A stretch of 64,000 nucleotides of DNA from Meghimatium bilineatum (lineage: Eukaryota; Mollusca; Gastropoda; Stylommatophora; Philomycidae). Shown one piece after another: positions 1 to 10,849 of the stretch. Both the position numbers and the translations under genes were made by a program. Below the pieces are notes generated by a model, which was not told the DNA's origin, ran no database searches, and saw only the letters and a program-made list of their open reading frames with translations. Numbering within the stretch: position 1 is the first letter of the stretch; every line of letters starts with the position of its first letter. Where the stretch lies: NCBI GenBank assembly GCA_034231615.1, contig CM067307.1, positions 216,001 to 280,000 on the forward strand. The letters run 5' to 3'.

Positions 1-1287
1 TCTTGTAGTTGTCAAGTGATCACTTGGTCTTCTAAAATAAATGCTGAAATATTTCTGCTGCTTCTACAGTAGTTCAGTTCTTGTCATATGTGTATATTTC
101 TAATTTAAATCTGTCAGTGAAATCCTCCTAATGTAAATGTGGTTTAAATTCTGTATTTGCAACGCACTCTGTTCCGATAATAAAGTCAAAGGATGGTCAA
201 AAATCTAGGTTAATTCTATTCGGTTTCTTTTAATTTATTATAAACTTTTCATTTCTATCACTAGCCTCATTCTGTAGATAGAGGCAGCCCTGAGCATTCA
301 GGTTGTAGGTATTTACAAGTTCTCAATTGACATCAGGTTTGTCATTCCATGAACTTTATGTTCTGACCTGTTTCTCACTTAAAGTAGTGGCAACCTTGTA
401 ATTTATACATTAATATGAAATACTAGTCAATCTATTTGGCTGGTCTAAGTTTGCTACTAGATTCTAGAATAGTAGTATTTTCTGACATTTCTTTGCTAAC
501 ACTACAACAACCTTGTGCCAAACAGTTGTGGAATGTAAACAACAATTGTTTATAAATTATCTGAGAATTCCTCATATTTCATTAAATGTCTTTTTCTATT
601 TAGCCTTTCTTCCTAAGTCGACATCCCTTCACACCATCACTATGTTTACCGAATGGCTTGGTGACTTAATTACACCTATTCTACTATCACAGACTGTCCG
701 TTAGATATTAACTGTATACTATTAGTTAAACACATATTGTCAATCATACACAATGGTTTGTCAATAGTTACTCATGATTGTAAGAAATTTTCCAAAACAA
801 ACACGTCTGTTCACTGTTGATCAAATTCTCTAAACTGTGCTTAGTTGTTTCTCTTCCTTTCAAATGTCATGTTCTCTAAATGATGGTTTTGATGAAAAGG
901 TCCTTCCTTCTTTCTTTTTCTCTCTATCTTTACTGTTCGGTTCAATTCACAGATGTCTGTCCTAATTCAAAGTTGTAGTTATTTCTTGATTTCAACATAT
1001 CATTTCTTGTTCGTCCTCTAGTTATTAGTTGTTAAAATTTGTCCATCTGGGTTTAAAATAGTTGTATTGTGTCTCTTTGTTACTCTCGTCTGATTGCCTA
1101 TAAACTAAAAACATACTGGTGGTTTTGTTTAGTTGAACTAAAGAAAAGCCATTGGTAATTATTCCTAACTTCTTTGTTAACTATTGTCCATCATGTCTCT
1201 TCAAGTGCGGATCTAAGACTCTAATGAATGTATATTCTTCCAAACTGTCCTAAGTTACTTTAAGAATTCAACTCAAGTCAGTCAAAT
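1..1287. other. AT-rich DNA without recognised gene
   Basis: No exon, transposase or RNA gene could be recognised here on either strand. The only open frame of note (513-704) has no recognisable motif and unremarkable composition. Upstream exons of an unknown gene cannot be excluded. Confidence 0.5.
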
Positions 1288-1324
1288 TCATGAGAAAGTC
1301 TCATGATTGTGAATATGAATTTCC

Positions 1325-1965
1325 CTCATCATCATCAAGTGACATATTCTTTCCAAAACGTAGTCTGTCCTATGGATCTCTTGAATTCTCCGGTCTTGAG
1401 CAAGTTGCCTTGCATCTTCCAGTGACATGCGCAGGAATTCTTGAATGACTTTTGTCCAACGGCATCTTGGTCGGCCTTTTCCCATGTTGCCTTCTATCAT
1501 CCCCTCCATTAACACTCTCTCCATGCCGTTGTGCCTCTTAATATGACCGAAAAAAACTAGCTTTTTCTTTAATATCGTGTTCAGAAGCCAGTCTTCCTGG
1601 ACATTAATTGTTCGTAAAAACCTCCTGGTTTGTTTTCTTCGCTATCCATGGTATTCTCAAAACACTTCTATAACACTTTAATTCAAATGATGTTATTCTC
1701 TTGGCCACTGTTTTATTTAGTGTCCATGCTTTACATCCATATGTCACCACAGGAAATACACATGTTCGTAGTAAACACAATTTGGTTCTTATGTTAGTAC
1801 CTTGCCATAGTTTCTTTATCTGTTTTAATTTTGCCCGCGCCATTGCCGTTCTTCTCTTGATCTCAACTGCGCAGTACCCTGCATTGTTTATATTAGTTCC
1901 TAAATAATCAATTTGTGTCACTTCTTTTAAATTGCAGTTCTCAATATTAATTTTGGGTCTTGATT
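1325..1965 (-). pseudogene. RTE-like LINE 3' end (family F), frameshifted
   Basis: The minus strand encodes the last part of a non-LTR reverse transcriptase downstream of the palm. One frame (1921-1604) carries the YLGTNIN and YGCKAWTLNK motifs, followed by the FELKCYRSVLRIPW motif of the thumb and C-terminal region. A second frame (1524-1288) carries GKGRPRCRW, the basic tail motif of this group. At least one frameshift separates them. In the third frame the protein ends in TTFWKEYVT and its TGA stop opens a short TGATGATGA tail at about 1325-1336, the way RTE-group LINEs end. The 5' part is missing, as is usual for a truncated insertion. Family fragments recur at 2360-2530 and 18109-18262. 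It is not functional. Confidence 0.8.
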
Positions 1966-2359
1966 AAGTTTTGTCAGTTGCAATTTCCCTCATATGAATC
2001 TAAGGCTGAACAATGTTTACAAATTATGACCGAATTAGCATTAGCTATATCGACACCCAGTGTTAATTAATTGTTACAAACGTATTTTATTTCCTATCTC
2101 TTTCTATCGTTCAGCGTCTCCTACAAAAATAAAACACCCTTTTTCCACATTTATTATTTCTTGCTCACAAACTTAAAACCACAAAGTGAGACTACTCTTC
2201 CCAGTCAAAATTAATCAACGGGAGGTAACTTTATATGTTTTATCAAGGGGACTTGATTCATTGTCTGTCCGTCATCACACAATAGTCTGTCTTTGTCTAC
2301 ACAAAATTAGAATGTGACGGTTACATGTGATTTTACCTTTTCCCATCTGGAGACCTCCA

Positions 2360-2532
2360 CGAGGGGTCCATAGTTCTAGGGAAGAGAGCAAGATGCAGGC
2401 AAAATACTACAATTGACACATGATACCGAACACTTCTGAGCATGACACGGAAGAGGCTGGGTCAATGGAACCGTGAAGCTTACAAAGTAGCAGTGAGAAC
2501 AACGTTCTACAAAGGACATGCCACATAGAGAG
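2360..2532 (+). pseudogene. LINE 3' end remnant (family F-like)
   Basis: The plus strand can be read as TRKRLGQWNREAYKV followed by TTFYKGHAT and a stop, paralleling the TTFWKEYVT terminus of the copies at 1.3 kb and 18.1 kb. Upstream is a weak basic stretch. Only the extreme C-terminus survives, so the call rests on about 30 residues. Confidence 0.45.
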
Positions 2533-2544
2533 AGAGACCTCCAC

Positions 2545-3439
2545 TTACACCGTCTTCTGGATTTTGGTAAAAAAATGTATTCATGATTGCTAGATTGTTT
2601 ACCAAGAAAAAACTTGAGCAACCGTTCACCCCTTTCATTTCTAGTTCCTAAGTCACACTTCCCTTGAGGTTTAATTTCATGATGCATTCTTTCTTTCTGT
2701 ACTTTAGGGTTGTAAACCACCACCCCCCCCCCACATTTACTATAATAATATCTTGTCTGTTCGTTGTAGGGCCTTTCTAGAATGTGATGCCGTTTTTTTT
2801 AAATGTCCATCTCTTGGTCATCTGCTGCTGCTGTCGATTTGTAGATGTAAACAATAAATATATTGTTATTTTTACCCTTAATTCCAATTGGAATAATATG
2901 ATCTGTCACTTTTAGGATAGTATCCTAACAGAGAAGATTTTAATCACTTGGACAGGTAAAAACAAAGGATCGCTGACCTTTCTCCGTTACCTGAGAAAAC
3001 ATACATTTCTCCTGACGCTAGTGAAATATGTCCCTTGTCTGCCCATCTGTGTTCTGACATACCCCAATATATATATATGTTTAGTCATCTGGTTTCCTTA
3101 GTTACTTTTTTTCTGTAGTATATTGTTTTCCATGATTTAAACTCCTTACGTTCTATGTTCGCATTTTAATATTTCTATTGGCATGATAATTTTGCCTAAC
3201 CTGTTCTTGATTTCTTACAAATGGAGTGATCAGATAGGCCTTGTATATATTTAACACATTAACTAGTGTCACTCAATCCTCTTCTATTTCTCTAAAACAC
3301 TACTTTCACTGTTATTCTTAATTACACCACTGTTGGATGTATCCATTCTGAAATTCTAGACATTTTTCTCTCATAGGTTGCCTTTTCTTTAGGGAGGAAA
3401 ATCTGTCAATTTTATGACGTAGGGAAAACACATTTATCT
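2545..3439. other. No recognised feature
   Basis: AT-rich spacer with homopolymer runs (C run near 2721-2731, T run near 2791-2799). No exon or element recognised. Confidence 0.45.
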
Positions 3440-3451
3440 ATCTATTCGTTA
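3440..3451. repeat. Target-site duplication, left copy (LINE A)
   Basis: ATCTATTCGTTA occurs here and again, exactly, at 8033-8044 immediately after the (CCAA)n tail of LINE A. The pair brackets the whole element and fixes its ends. Confidence 0.8.
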
Positions 3452-6400
3452 CACGCATGGTTTGCGTCTCTGGGTCTCACCAATGGCCCATTAGACAAAC
3501 CACCCATGCAACAGAAAAACCTAAGTAGATGACATGCCGTTATATTGATATTATCTATTATAGAAGCTTCATGGCATGTCATCTATACAATTATGCCTCT
3601 CATACTTTTAATTTTTTTGTTACAATGTATTTTATGCCATGTTGTATTCTTTTTCTTTATTTGTTTATGTATGCACCCTCTGTGGTTGGGAGAGAGCTAG
3701 AGATTTGCTGCGCAGCAGTGGGGAGGAGGAAACTGACAGCACTGTTTTTCCTATGGCTGAGGTCCATCATAGAGGCACACTGACTCAGGACGTGTCGATC
3801 CTTTTGACTTGAACATTTGGTTGCATGCCTGGAGCAATAGAGAAGTTCGGCATAACCAGTAGTCAATTGGTGGCGGGGAATGAGCACAGTGAACCCTATC
3901 TTGGCTGCAGTGGCTCGGAGCAGTTCATAGGTTGAAACCCTCCTTCCTAGTAGTGTGGTCGTTTTTCGTTGGCTCTGGCCCGGGGTGGGATGAAAATCCA
4001 CAGACTCCCCAGCAATATAATGCCAGTACAAAACATACTAATTACAAACGAGATCGAACGTCGCCTCGGTTATCAAGGTCCGCGGCAGGCAGTGGGTAAC
4101 CAGGCTGCTCTGTCTGTGAAATTAACTACTGGAACGCATCCAAAACATCAGCACAAACACAGACATGCACAATACACAACACAGCAACAACACCTGCACA
4201 AGCACCAAAACATTAAACCCAGAAAACCTCGGAGGGAGAACCAGCAGAGCCAAGATTTTCATAAAACAAAGTCTTCACTTAATATTCTACAACTGAACAT
4301 CTGTGGAATAAGAAACAAAACACTAGAGCTCGCTAATTTACTACATGCTCATAAGATACATGTGGCCCTCTTACAGGAGACTATACACAAAGACACTGAC
4401 CCATATCTGTCAGGATATACCAGCTATGCCTGTAAGTGTACCAACTGCCGTGGCATAATTACTTATATCAGGAATGACATTCAGGGACAAGTCACCCAAC
4501 TAACAGCCAATCCCACAGACATGCAGAAGGTGACCATCTGGCACACTGGAGGAAAATACACAATCTACAACATATACAGCCCACCTCAGATAACATGCAA
4601 TTTACTGGAAATCCATACAACACAATTTATCAAACCAATACTTGCTGGTGACTTTAATGGTCACTCACCCCATTGGGGTTACCAGAACCACAATAAGACA
4701 GGAAGATATATAGAAGAACTCTGTGAAACAACAAACCTGTCTGTCCTTCAAGATGCAAAGTCTGTACCAACACTTTTGCACAGGAGCCATCTATCTCTCA
4801 GTCGACCTGACTTGACTATCTGTTCATCTGATATAATAGACGCTTGCTCCCTAGAAATACTTGATGACATTGGAAGTGACCACAGACCAATCCTCACCAC
4901 CATAACTACACCCAACAAAGCATATTTCAAACAGAAAACTCGCTGGAATTTTGGCAAGGCAGATTGGAAACTATTCCAAGAAACATCTGATTTCCTGCTG
5001 GGTAAAATCAAAAGCAATGACATAGAAACAGTTACTGCAGAGGTGACAAAAGCTATCCTCAATTCAGCATCACAAAGCATCCCAAGGGGCAGTAGGAAAT
5101 CATACAAACCATTCTACAACAAAGAAATGCAAGCTGGAATCCTTGATAGAAAAAAAGCAAGAGAAGCCCTTGAGATCTCACCTTCACAAGAAGCAAAAAT
5201 CCTGTACAATAAAACATGTGCCAAAGTAAAACTAATAGTGAAGAAGGCCAAACATGATAAATGGGCAAAAACATGCGCAAATTTAGATCTAAGGAAAAAT
5301 GGCAGAAAGGCCTGGGGGCTGATCAATAATTTGTCTGGGAAAAGAAGAAGAACAAACGATAAACCTGTGATAGATGGAAACAGAACAATCACCACAGATC
5401 AGAAAAAGGCAGAACACTTTAACCACTTTTTTGCCAGTGTGAACAGAGTAGGGAAGCTGTCCGAGGCTGACAAGAAGCGTCTGTACCTACTGAAGCAGCA
5501 AGAAAAAGTCCAAACATCTGGCTCAACCATATTTGATGATGACTTCAGTATGCAGGAACTCCTACAAGGGCTGAAGAAACTAAAGCCAAGAAAGTCTCCT
5601 GGACCAGATAAAATTTATAATGAAATGTTAACACACATGAGCACATCAGGGAAAGAAGTACCGGTACTCCTTAAACTAATAAATATGACCTGGAGAAATG
5701 GAAAACTGCCTAAACATTGGAGAAATGCTCACATCTTTCCCATCCTGAAAAGTAATAAACCTCCAGATGAACCCAAAAGCTACCGCCCCATATCCCTAAC
5801 ATCATGTCTTGGGAAATTAGCAGAAAGAATGGTTAACGCACGACTTTACTGGTTCCTCGAGAGCTCAAACATCCTCTGCCATGAACAGGCTGGCTTCAGA
5901 AAAGGCAGTTGCACAGAAGACCAACTATTTAGGTTGACACAGAAAATCCATGATGGATTCCAGGAAAACAAACACACTGTAGCCATCTTCTTTGACTTAC
6001 AACAGGCTTATGATCGAGTATGGAGAAAGGGTCTTTTGATGAAGATGATTGAGATGGGAATTAGTGGAAAGCTATACAATTGGATAAAATACTTCCTCAT
6101 TGACAGAACAATCCAGACAAAGATAAATGATGCAATTTCATCTAAAGAAGTTCTAGAGGAAGGCTTACCACAGGGTTCTGCTTTAAGCTGCACCCTCTTT
6201 CTCATTTACATCAATGACCTTACCATACATATCAAAGCTGAAAAAGCCCTCTATGCTGATGACTTAACAATATGGCAGAGCCATGAGAATGTTGAAAGTG
6301 CTGCCAAAAGACTAAATGGAGATTTAAAAAGACTACATGAATACTGTCAAACATGGAAGCTAAAAATAAACTGTGAGAAAACTGTCTATACCATCTTTAC

Positions 6401-8032
6401 CAAGAGTCATAAAGTAGCCAAAGAAAATATCAGTCTATGGTTGGATACACAGAAATTGCCAAGAGAAGAACACCCCACATATCTTGGAATCACGCTTGAT
6501 CGGCAGCTCACCCTCAAAAAGCATGTAAAAAATATCAAAAATAAAGCACTCAAACGGTTACAACTACTGAAAAGACTCGCTGGCACATCTTGGGGATCAG
6601 ACAAGGATACCCTTAGAGGACTATACCTTGGTTACATACGTTCTGCTTTAGAATACAACAGTGCACTCCTCACAATATGTTCCACAACAAATGTAGAATC
6701 CCTAGACAGAGTGCAGAACAATGCCCTACGTCTTATTAGTGGAGCAATGAGATCTACACCGACGGCTGCATGTGAAATACATACGAATATAGAACCCCTT
6801 GAGATGCGGAGAGATATGGCTGCAATGGAGACTTATGAAAGAAGCAAAAGAATGAACAAAGACCACCCAAATAAACAACTTGTAGAAAACTGGGAACCAA
6901 ACCACAGAATAAAACAAAAGTCAGTCCTGAGCCATGTCAATGAAATAAAAGACAGTTACCACCTTCCAAACAAGAGACAAAGACTGCAAAGAGTAGAAAA
7001 ATGTTTACCACCACACACAGGCTTTAAATTGCCAGAAATCGAAACACAGTTAAGAGATAATGCAACGAAACGTTCCGACCCAGTAAGTCTTATGAAAGCA
7101 ACACAGAAAACAATAGACACCTACCCAGAACAATGGATTCATGTCTATACTGATGGGTCTGCCTTCAAAGCCATCATCAAAGCAGGTTATGGTGTCTATA
7201 TAGAATATCCAGACAAAACATCTGATGAGTTGTTTGATGCCTGTGGGGAGATATGTTCTAACTATGAAGCTGAAATAACAGCACTAGAAATTGCCTTGTA
7301 CCACCTGAAGACCATATTTGATGCCTTCCCATCAAAAGTCCAAAACATTGTTATTTTTACAGACTCCATGTCTGCGCTCCAAGCATTGGAATGTGATGGA
7401 CATTCTAAACCCGAGCTAGCTGAAATATACCACCATGCAAACCAGCTGCTCACATCTTATGATGTCAACATTGTTATGCAGTGGATTCCTGGTCACTCAA
7501 ACACACCTGGTAATGATAAGGCAGACAGACTAGCAAAGAGGGGAGCACAACAAGAACAGCCTTATACAGAAACAGCAATACACACAGTTAAAATGATTCT
7601 GAAATCTGTGAACAAAGAAAATTGGATGAACAGATGGGCCATGGGAAACACTGGGAGGGAAATCTATAAATATATGACCAGCCCAAATCCTAAAGACAAT
7701 ATCAACCTCCTGGAAAGAAAAGACCAGAGTATCATATTCCGACTGCGCACACAACATGTACAACTTAACAATCACCTGAACAGAATACAACCACAACACA
7801 CTCCAGGGTGCCGGCTGTGCACTCATCCATATGAAACTGTTGACCACCACCTTTTTGAATGTCCAGCGCTGGATGACATCAGGAAAATGCTTCTCCCTCC
7901 AGGGCCAGATAAATGGAACACATTATATGGAACAAAACAACAACTCACAAACACATGCATATATCACACAATGGCATTGGGTCAAAGGGCATGAGCCCAT
8001 GGACCGCTGGATCAGCAACCAACCAACCAACC
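3452..8032 (+). mobile_element. Full-length non-LTR retrotransposon, family A
   Basis: A 4.58 kb LINE bounded by a perfect 12-bp TSD. The 5' UTR is about 540 bp and includes an inverted repeat, AGATGACATGCC at 3527-3538 against GGCATGTCATCT at 3573-3584. One long ORF encodes endonuclease, reverse transcriptase, RNase H and a C-terminal zinc knuckle. The 3' UTR is only 38 bp and ends in CCAACCAACCAACCAT. No separate ORF1 is visible. The order EN-RT-RNase H in a single ORF points to the I/Ingi/Nimb group. The lack of any stop in 1,334 codons implies a young insertion. A related 3' tail is at 37931-37973, and a related 5' end, inverted, at about 20575-20715. Confidence 0.9.
3990..7994 (+). CDS. 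LINE A polyprotein: AP endonuclease, reverse transcriptase, RNase H
   Basis: An intact 1,334-codon ORF, taking the first in-frame ATG (3990) as start. The APE-type endonuclease begins near residue 98: LNICGI (Asn103), LLQETIH, GDFNGHSPHWG, SRPDLTI and GSDHRP (Ser296-Asp297-His298), so all catalytic positions are present. The reverse transcriptase follows, with KSYRPISLTS, FFDLQQAYDRVW (motif A), GLPQGSALS (motif B) and YADD at about 755-758. The RNase H domain has YTDGS (Asp1055), Glu1093 in NYEAE, Asp1125 in FTDSMSAL and WIPGHSNTPGNDKADRLA. A C-x2-C...H...C zinc knuckle lies near 1274-1292. The protein would nick target DNA and copy its own RNA by target-primed reverse transcription in the nucleus. 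No disabling change was seen, so activity is possible but unproven. Confidence 0.93.
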   Translation: MKIHRLPSNIMPVQNILITNEIERRLGYQGPRQAVGNQAALSVKLTTGTHPKHQHKHRHAQYTTQQQHLHKHQNIKPRKPRRENQQSQDFHKTKSSLNILQLNICGIRNKTLELANLLHAHKIHVALLQETIHKDTDPYLSGYTSYACKCTNCRGIITYIRNDIQGQVTQLTANPTDMQKVTIWHTGGKYTIYNIYSPPQITCNLLEIHTTQFIKPILAGDFNGHSPHWGYQNHNKTGRYIEELCETTNLSVLQDAKSVPTLLHRSHLSLSRPDLTICSSDIIDACSLEILDDIGSDHRPILTTITTPNKAYFKQKTRWNFGKADWKLFQETSDFLLGKIKSNDIETVTAEVTKAILNSASQSIPRGSRKSYKPFYNKEMQAGILDRKKAREALEISPSQEAKILYNKTCAKVKLIVKKAKHDKWAKTCANLDLRKNGRKAWGLINNLSGKRRRTNDKPVIDGNRTITTDQKKAEHFNHFFASVNRVGKLSEADKKRLYLLKQQEKVQTSGSTIFDDDFSMQELLQGLKKLKPRKSPGPDKIYNEMLTHMSTSGKEVPVLLKLINMTWRNGKLPKHWRNAHIFPILKSNKPPDEPKSYRPISLTSCLGKLAERMVNARLYWFLESSNILCHEQAGFRKGSCTEDQLFRLTQKIHDGFQENKHTVAIFFDLQQAYDRVWRKGLLMKMIEMGISGKLYNWIKYFLIDRTIQTKINDAISSKEVLEEGLPQGSALSCTLFLIYINDLTIHIKAEKALYADDLTIWQSHENVESAAKRLNGDLKRLHEYCQTWKLKINCEKTVYTIFTKSHKVAKENISLWLDTQKLPREEHPTYLGITLDRQLTLKKHVKNIKNKALKRLQLLKRLAGTSWGSDKDTLRGLYLGYIRSALEYNSALLTICSTTNVESLDRVQNNALRLISGAMRSTPTAACEIHTNIEPLEMRRDMAAMETYERSKRMNKDHPNKQLVENWEPNHRIKQKSVLSHVNEIKDSYHLPNKRQRLQRVEKCLPPHTGFKLPEIETQLRDNATKRSDPVSLMKATQKTIDTYPEQWIHVYTDGSAFKAIIKAGYGVYIEYPDKTSDELFDACGEICSNYEAEITALEIALYHLKTIFDAFPSKVQNIVIFTDSMSALQALECDGHSKPELAEIYHHANQLLTSYDVNIVMQWIPGHSNTPGNDKADRLAKRGAQQEQPYTETAIHTVKMILKSVNKENWMNRWAMGNTGREIYKYMTSPNPKDNINLLERKDQSIIFRLRTQHVQLNNHLNRIQPQHTPGCRLCTHPYETVDHHLFECPALDDIRKMLLPPGPDKWNTLYGTKQQLTNTCIYHTMALGQRA

Positions 8033-8044
8033 ATCTATTCGTTA
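8033..8044. repeat. Target-site duplication, right copy (LINE A)
   Basis: Exact copy of the 12-mer at 3440-3451, directly abutting the CCAA-repeat tail of the element. Confidence 0.8.
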
Positions 8045-8045
8045 A

Positions 8046-9520
8046 ACCCTTTGTTGCCTTTCAGCGTCAGGGGATTAGTAGATTTTTCTTGCGACTGCCT
8101 TCTTGTGTGCTGAGTATATTGTGGAATTTGTCGCCTTTTTTATTTTGGTGGTCCATTGTTTTCGTGGTCTGCCTCTAGGTCTGCTGTCACTATATCTGTG
8201 TAGCATACCTTGCTGTGGTATGCTGTCTGATGGCAGTCTGTTGATGTATGCAAACCATTTGATCTGTTGTCTCTTAATATTTTCCAAGATTGGGGTGGTG
8301 CCTGTTTTTTGTCGAATGTCCTCATTTCTCACTTTTGTCTTTTAGTAATATTCCTAGGGTTCTGTGTAAGCATGCCATTTCAGCTGTTACAAGTTTATGT
8401 TTGTCTTGTGCTGTCGTTGTCCATGTTTGGCGTTTGTAGCACAGTTTTAGCATAAAAATTGTTTTGAATAGTGTTATTTTGGTGTTTAAATCTACATTTT
8501 TTTTCTGAAGATTGGTGTTATTTGCCTTAGGACACATTAATTTTCGTCAGCAATTTTGACTGAAGTTTTTAGATACGTATCTAGAAGATTGTGTATAATT
8601 ATATTTAATTAGAATTTGTATATCTAAATTCAAAAAGCAGATTCAAACATTGATATACACAAAAACGTATTTTGACACCACTACACTCTACCAGTACTTG
8701 AAAAGACAGCCCCTTTCAGGATCCTACACAGTCTTTACTCCACATCCCATGACATATCCTGTATTCTAGAGGGATATGATCACACAGTCAAATGTCTGAG
8801 TAGTTTATGAAACAGGTGAATATAGGCCCCCGATCTGCATCTCTCTATTATATTTCTCATGTTGAAGAAGTGATGCCTAGTAGATCTGCTATGTCTGAAT
8901 CCTGCGCAGACTATACTGATTTCTCCGTCCATATATTGTTCCATTCTTTTCATGACTATTTTGTGAAGTATCTTACTGTCATGACTCGTCAGTGCAATTG
9001 TTCTGTGATGTATGCAGATTTCCAGCTGCTCTCTTCAGATTTGATATATAGGCCTATGTTGGTCAAATTTCACTTCACAGAGGACATGATAGATTTGGAC
9101 ACTGGGTTCTTTTGTTTGTATTAATTCGGCAACCAATTTTCCAGGTTTAAATTTGTAATTGGCCAACGTACTTCTGTGATGCATTCTGGTTCAAGTTCTG
9201 TGTTTCTTGTTGTATTTGAGTCTGTCTGTGTTTGGATCTTCACACAGTTTCCTACAGTATTCTATCCTGCATTCTGTCTATGTTTGGATCTTCATATAGT
9301 TTCCTACAGTATTATTTCCACCTCTTCAGAACGCATTTGTTTTGTTTCTCAACTATCTTTGATTGCTCATGTGACTGGTTGAAATTTGGTTGTCAGTGTT
9401 CTTGCATGTTTAAACATTATTCTAATCTCCCCCTGTTCATGCAGTTGTTCCATTTCTTTATATGTGTTGCCATCATAATTTTTCTTGTCCTATCTTTCTT
9501 GTAACTTAGGCATATCTAGT
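8046..9520 (-). pseudogene. Decayed RTE-like LINE (family E), RT palm to C-terminus
   Basis: Read on the minus strand, 9500-8700 gives a degenerate RT: an EVRW...LKL-type linker, then YRTIALTSHDSKILHKIV, then AGFRHSRSTR. 8537-8075 gives the C-terminal region: LCYKRQTW, LHRTLGI, RNEDIRQKTG, KRQQIKWF and RPRGRPRKQW. Several frameshifts and stops separate these pieces and motif C is not readable. The sequence lies immediately 3' of LINE A, whose TSD falls at its 3' end, so LINE A probably inserted beside or into it. Further family E copies are at 15.3, 16.9, 17.2, 19.4 and 24.7 kb. Confidence 0.75.
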
Positions 9521-9524
9521 TTCT

Positions 9525-10119
9525 TTCATGTATGCTTTGTTTACCATCATCAAGCCCTAGCAAAATCATCTAAAAGTACTAAGACAGACAGTGAACATGA
9601 AGTTACAGTCTTGTTACAATGTATCAACTCACACCTACCTAGGTAAGCTTGTGCTGCCGTTGAGTAAACTAACAGAACATCAATGTAGGCAATTACAAGA
9701 CAACTCCAACTTTTACTTTGCATGGTTGTCTTCTCCTCATGCCTTAATAGCAAGACAATTTGCTACTAACTTCAGGACTGTTTCTTGGTTTCTGATCATC
9801 CACATCATAAAGAAGAAGAAAACAGCAAGTTTATGTCAGGAACATCGAACTATAACATATAAAATAAAGTAACTGCTACTGGCTGTGAAACTATCCCGGG
9901 GAGACAACACTGGTTTGGTGAGCAAAAGCAGTTCCAGGGTACTCAATATCGAAATTTAATTAGATCATATGTAATTTTGCAGCGCAGCCAGAGCTTGCGC
10001 AGGACACCAAAATGTTTAAGCACTGGGAAATACATTGGGAGATGTAGACCCTATATTTTTAAAATACCCATATGCTACTGGGGTTCACTGTAAAAACACA
10101 TAATAGTAATACTACCCAC
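9525..10119. other. No recognised feature
   Basis: Mixed-composition spacer. Short open frames on both strands have no recognisable motif. Confidence 0.4.
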
Positions 10120-10359
10120 ATATCGCCAGCAATATCTGATCATGTGATAACACACACATAGTAATGTCTCAACATATGACAACACACATCGTTAGTAGTG
10201 TATGATCATATGACTACACACACACAGCATTAGTAATGTCACAACATATGACAACACACATGGTTAGAAATGTATGATCATGTGACCACACATAGATCGT
10301 TAATAATATCTGATCATGTGACCACACACATAGTAACGTATGATCATGTGACTGCACGT
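10120..10359. repeat. Imperfect minisatellite (TGATCATGTGACCACACACA type)
   Basis: Alternating, diverged units of about 30-37 bp containing TGATCATGTGA, ACACACATAGT and ACAACATATGACAACACACA. LINE C inserted into the right end: the unit phrase CATAGTTAGTAAT continues at 14427-14439 on the far side of the element. Confidence 0.7.
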
Positions 10360-10370
10360 ACATAGTTAGT
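10360..10370. repeat. Target-site duplication of LINE C copy 1 (3' side)
   Basis: ACATAGTTAGT, identical to 14426-14436. It flanks the AAG-repeat tail of the minus-strand element. Confidence 0.8.
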
Positions 10371-10402
10371 TCTTCTTCTTCTTTCGTTCACTTGAAACAT
10401 GT

Positions 10403-10738
10403 CTATATCTGTAATTCTGTCTCCTTAATAAAACTCACTGTCTTTTGTAGTTCATACAGTGTCCCATAGAGTTTTGATTCCAGTGTTGTTTCCTCTGGCC
10501 AATATGTCTGCCTCAGCGTTTCATGCTCAGAACGCTCTTGAAGTATATGTTTGGCACTCTGTGCTGCCTGTCCACATGTACACATGGCCGTGTTGCCAAT
10601 CTTGAACTTTGTATACATGTGACTGCGGAGTCGGTTGTGTCCTGTTCTGAGACGTAGAATTATAACTTGTTCTGGTCTGTTCATAATATGATAGTCATCT
10701 TGTGTTGGTGTTTGTGGCTTTCTTATTGACTTGATCAT
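10403..10738 (-). pseudogene. LINE C copy 1, C-terminal zinc-knuckle segment
   Basis: Continuation of the LINE C polyprotein after a nonsense codon at about 10851. It contains VIILRLRTGHNRLRSHMY and a knuckle of the form C-x-C-x7-H-x4-C. In this copy the last Cys of the knuckle has become Arg (HILQERSEHE); copy 2 keeps Cys (HILQECSEHE). The segment ends at a natural stop shortly before the GAA tail. The same coding segment is the apparent source of the minisatellite at 51720-52230. Confidence 0.85.
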
Positions 10739-10849
10739 CTGTTTTTTCTGATGGTAGGTGATTGGTATATCTGGTTGGTCTTCGGCAGCACCTTCCTTAG
10801 CCAGTTGGTCTGCTTTTTCATTTCCTGGTATTCCACAGTGAGAGGGTAT

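Noticed and set aside
2376-2723. 115-codon minus-strand frame
   Set aside because: Overlaps a plus-strand LINE remnant and shows no domain; judged chance.
3657-4031. Minus-strand 124-codon frame over the LINE A start
   Set aside because: Antisense shadow of the 5' UTR and ORF start, with no motif.
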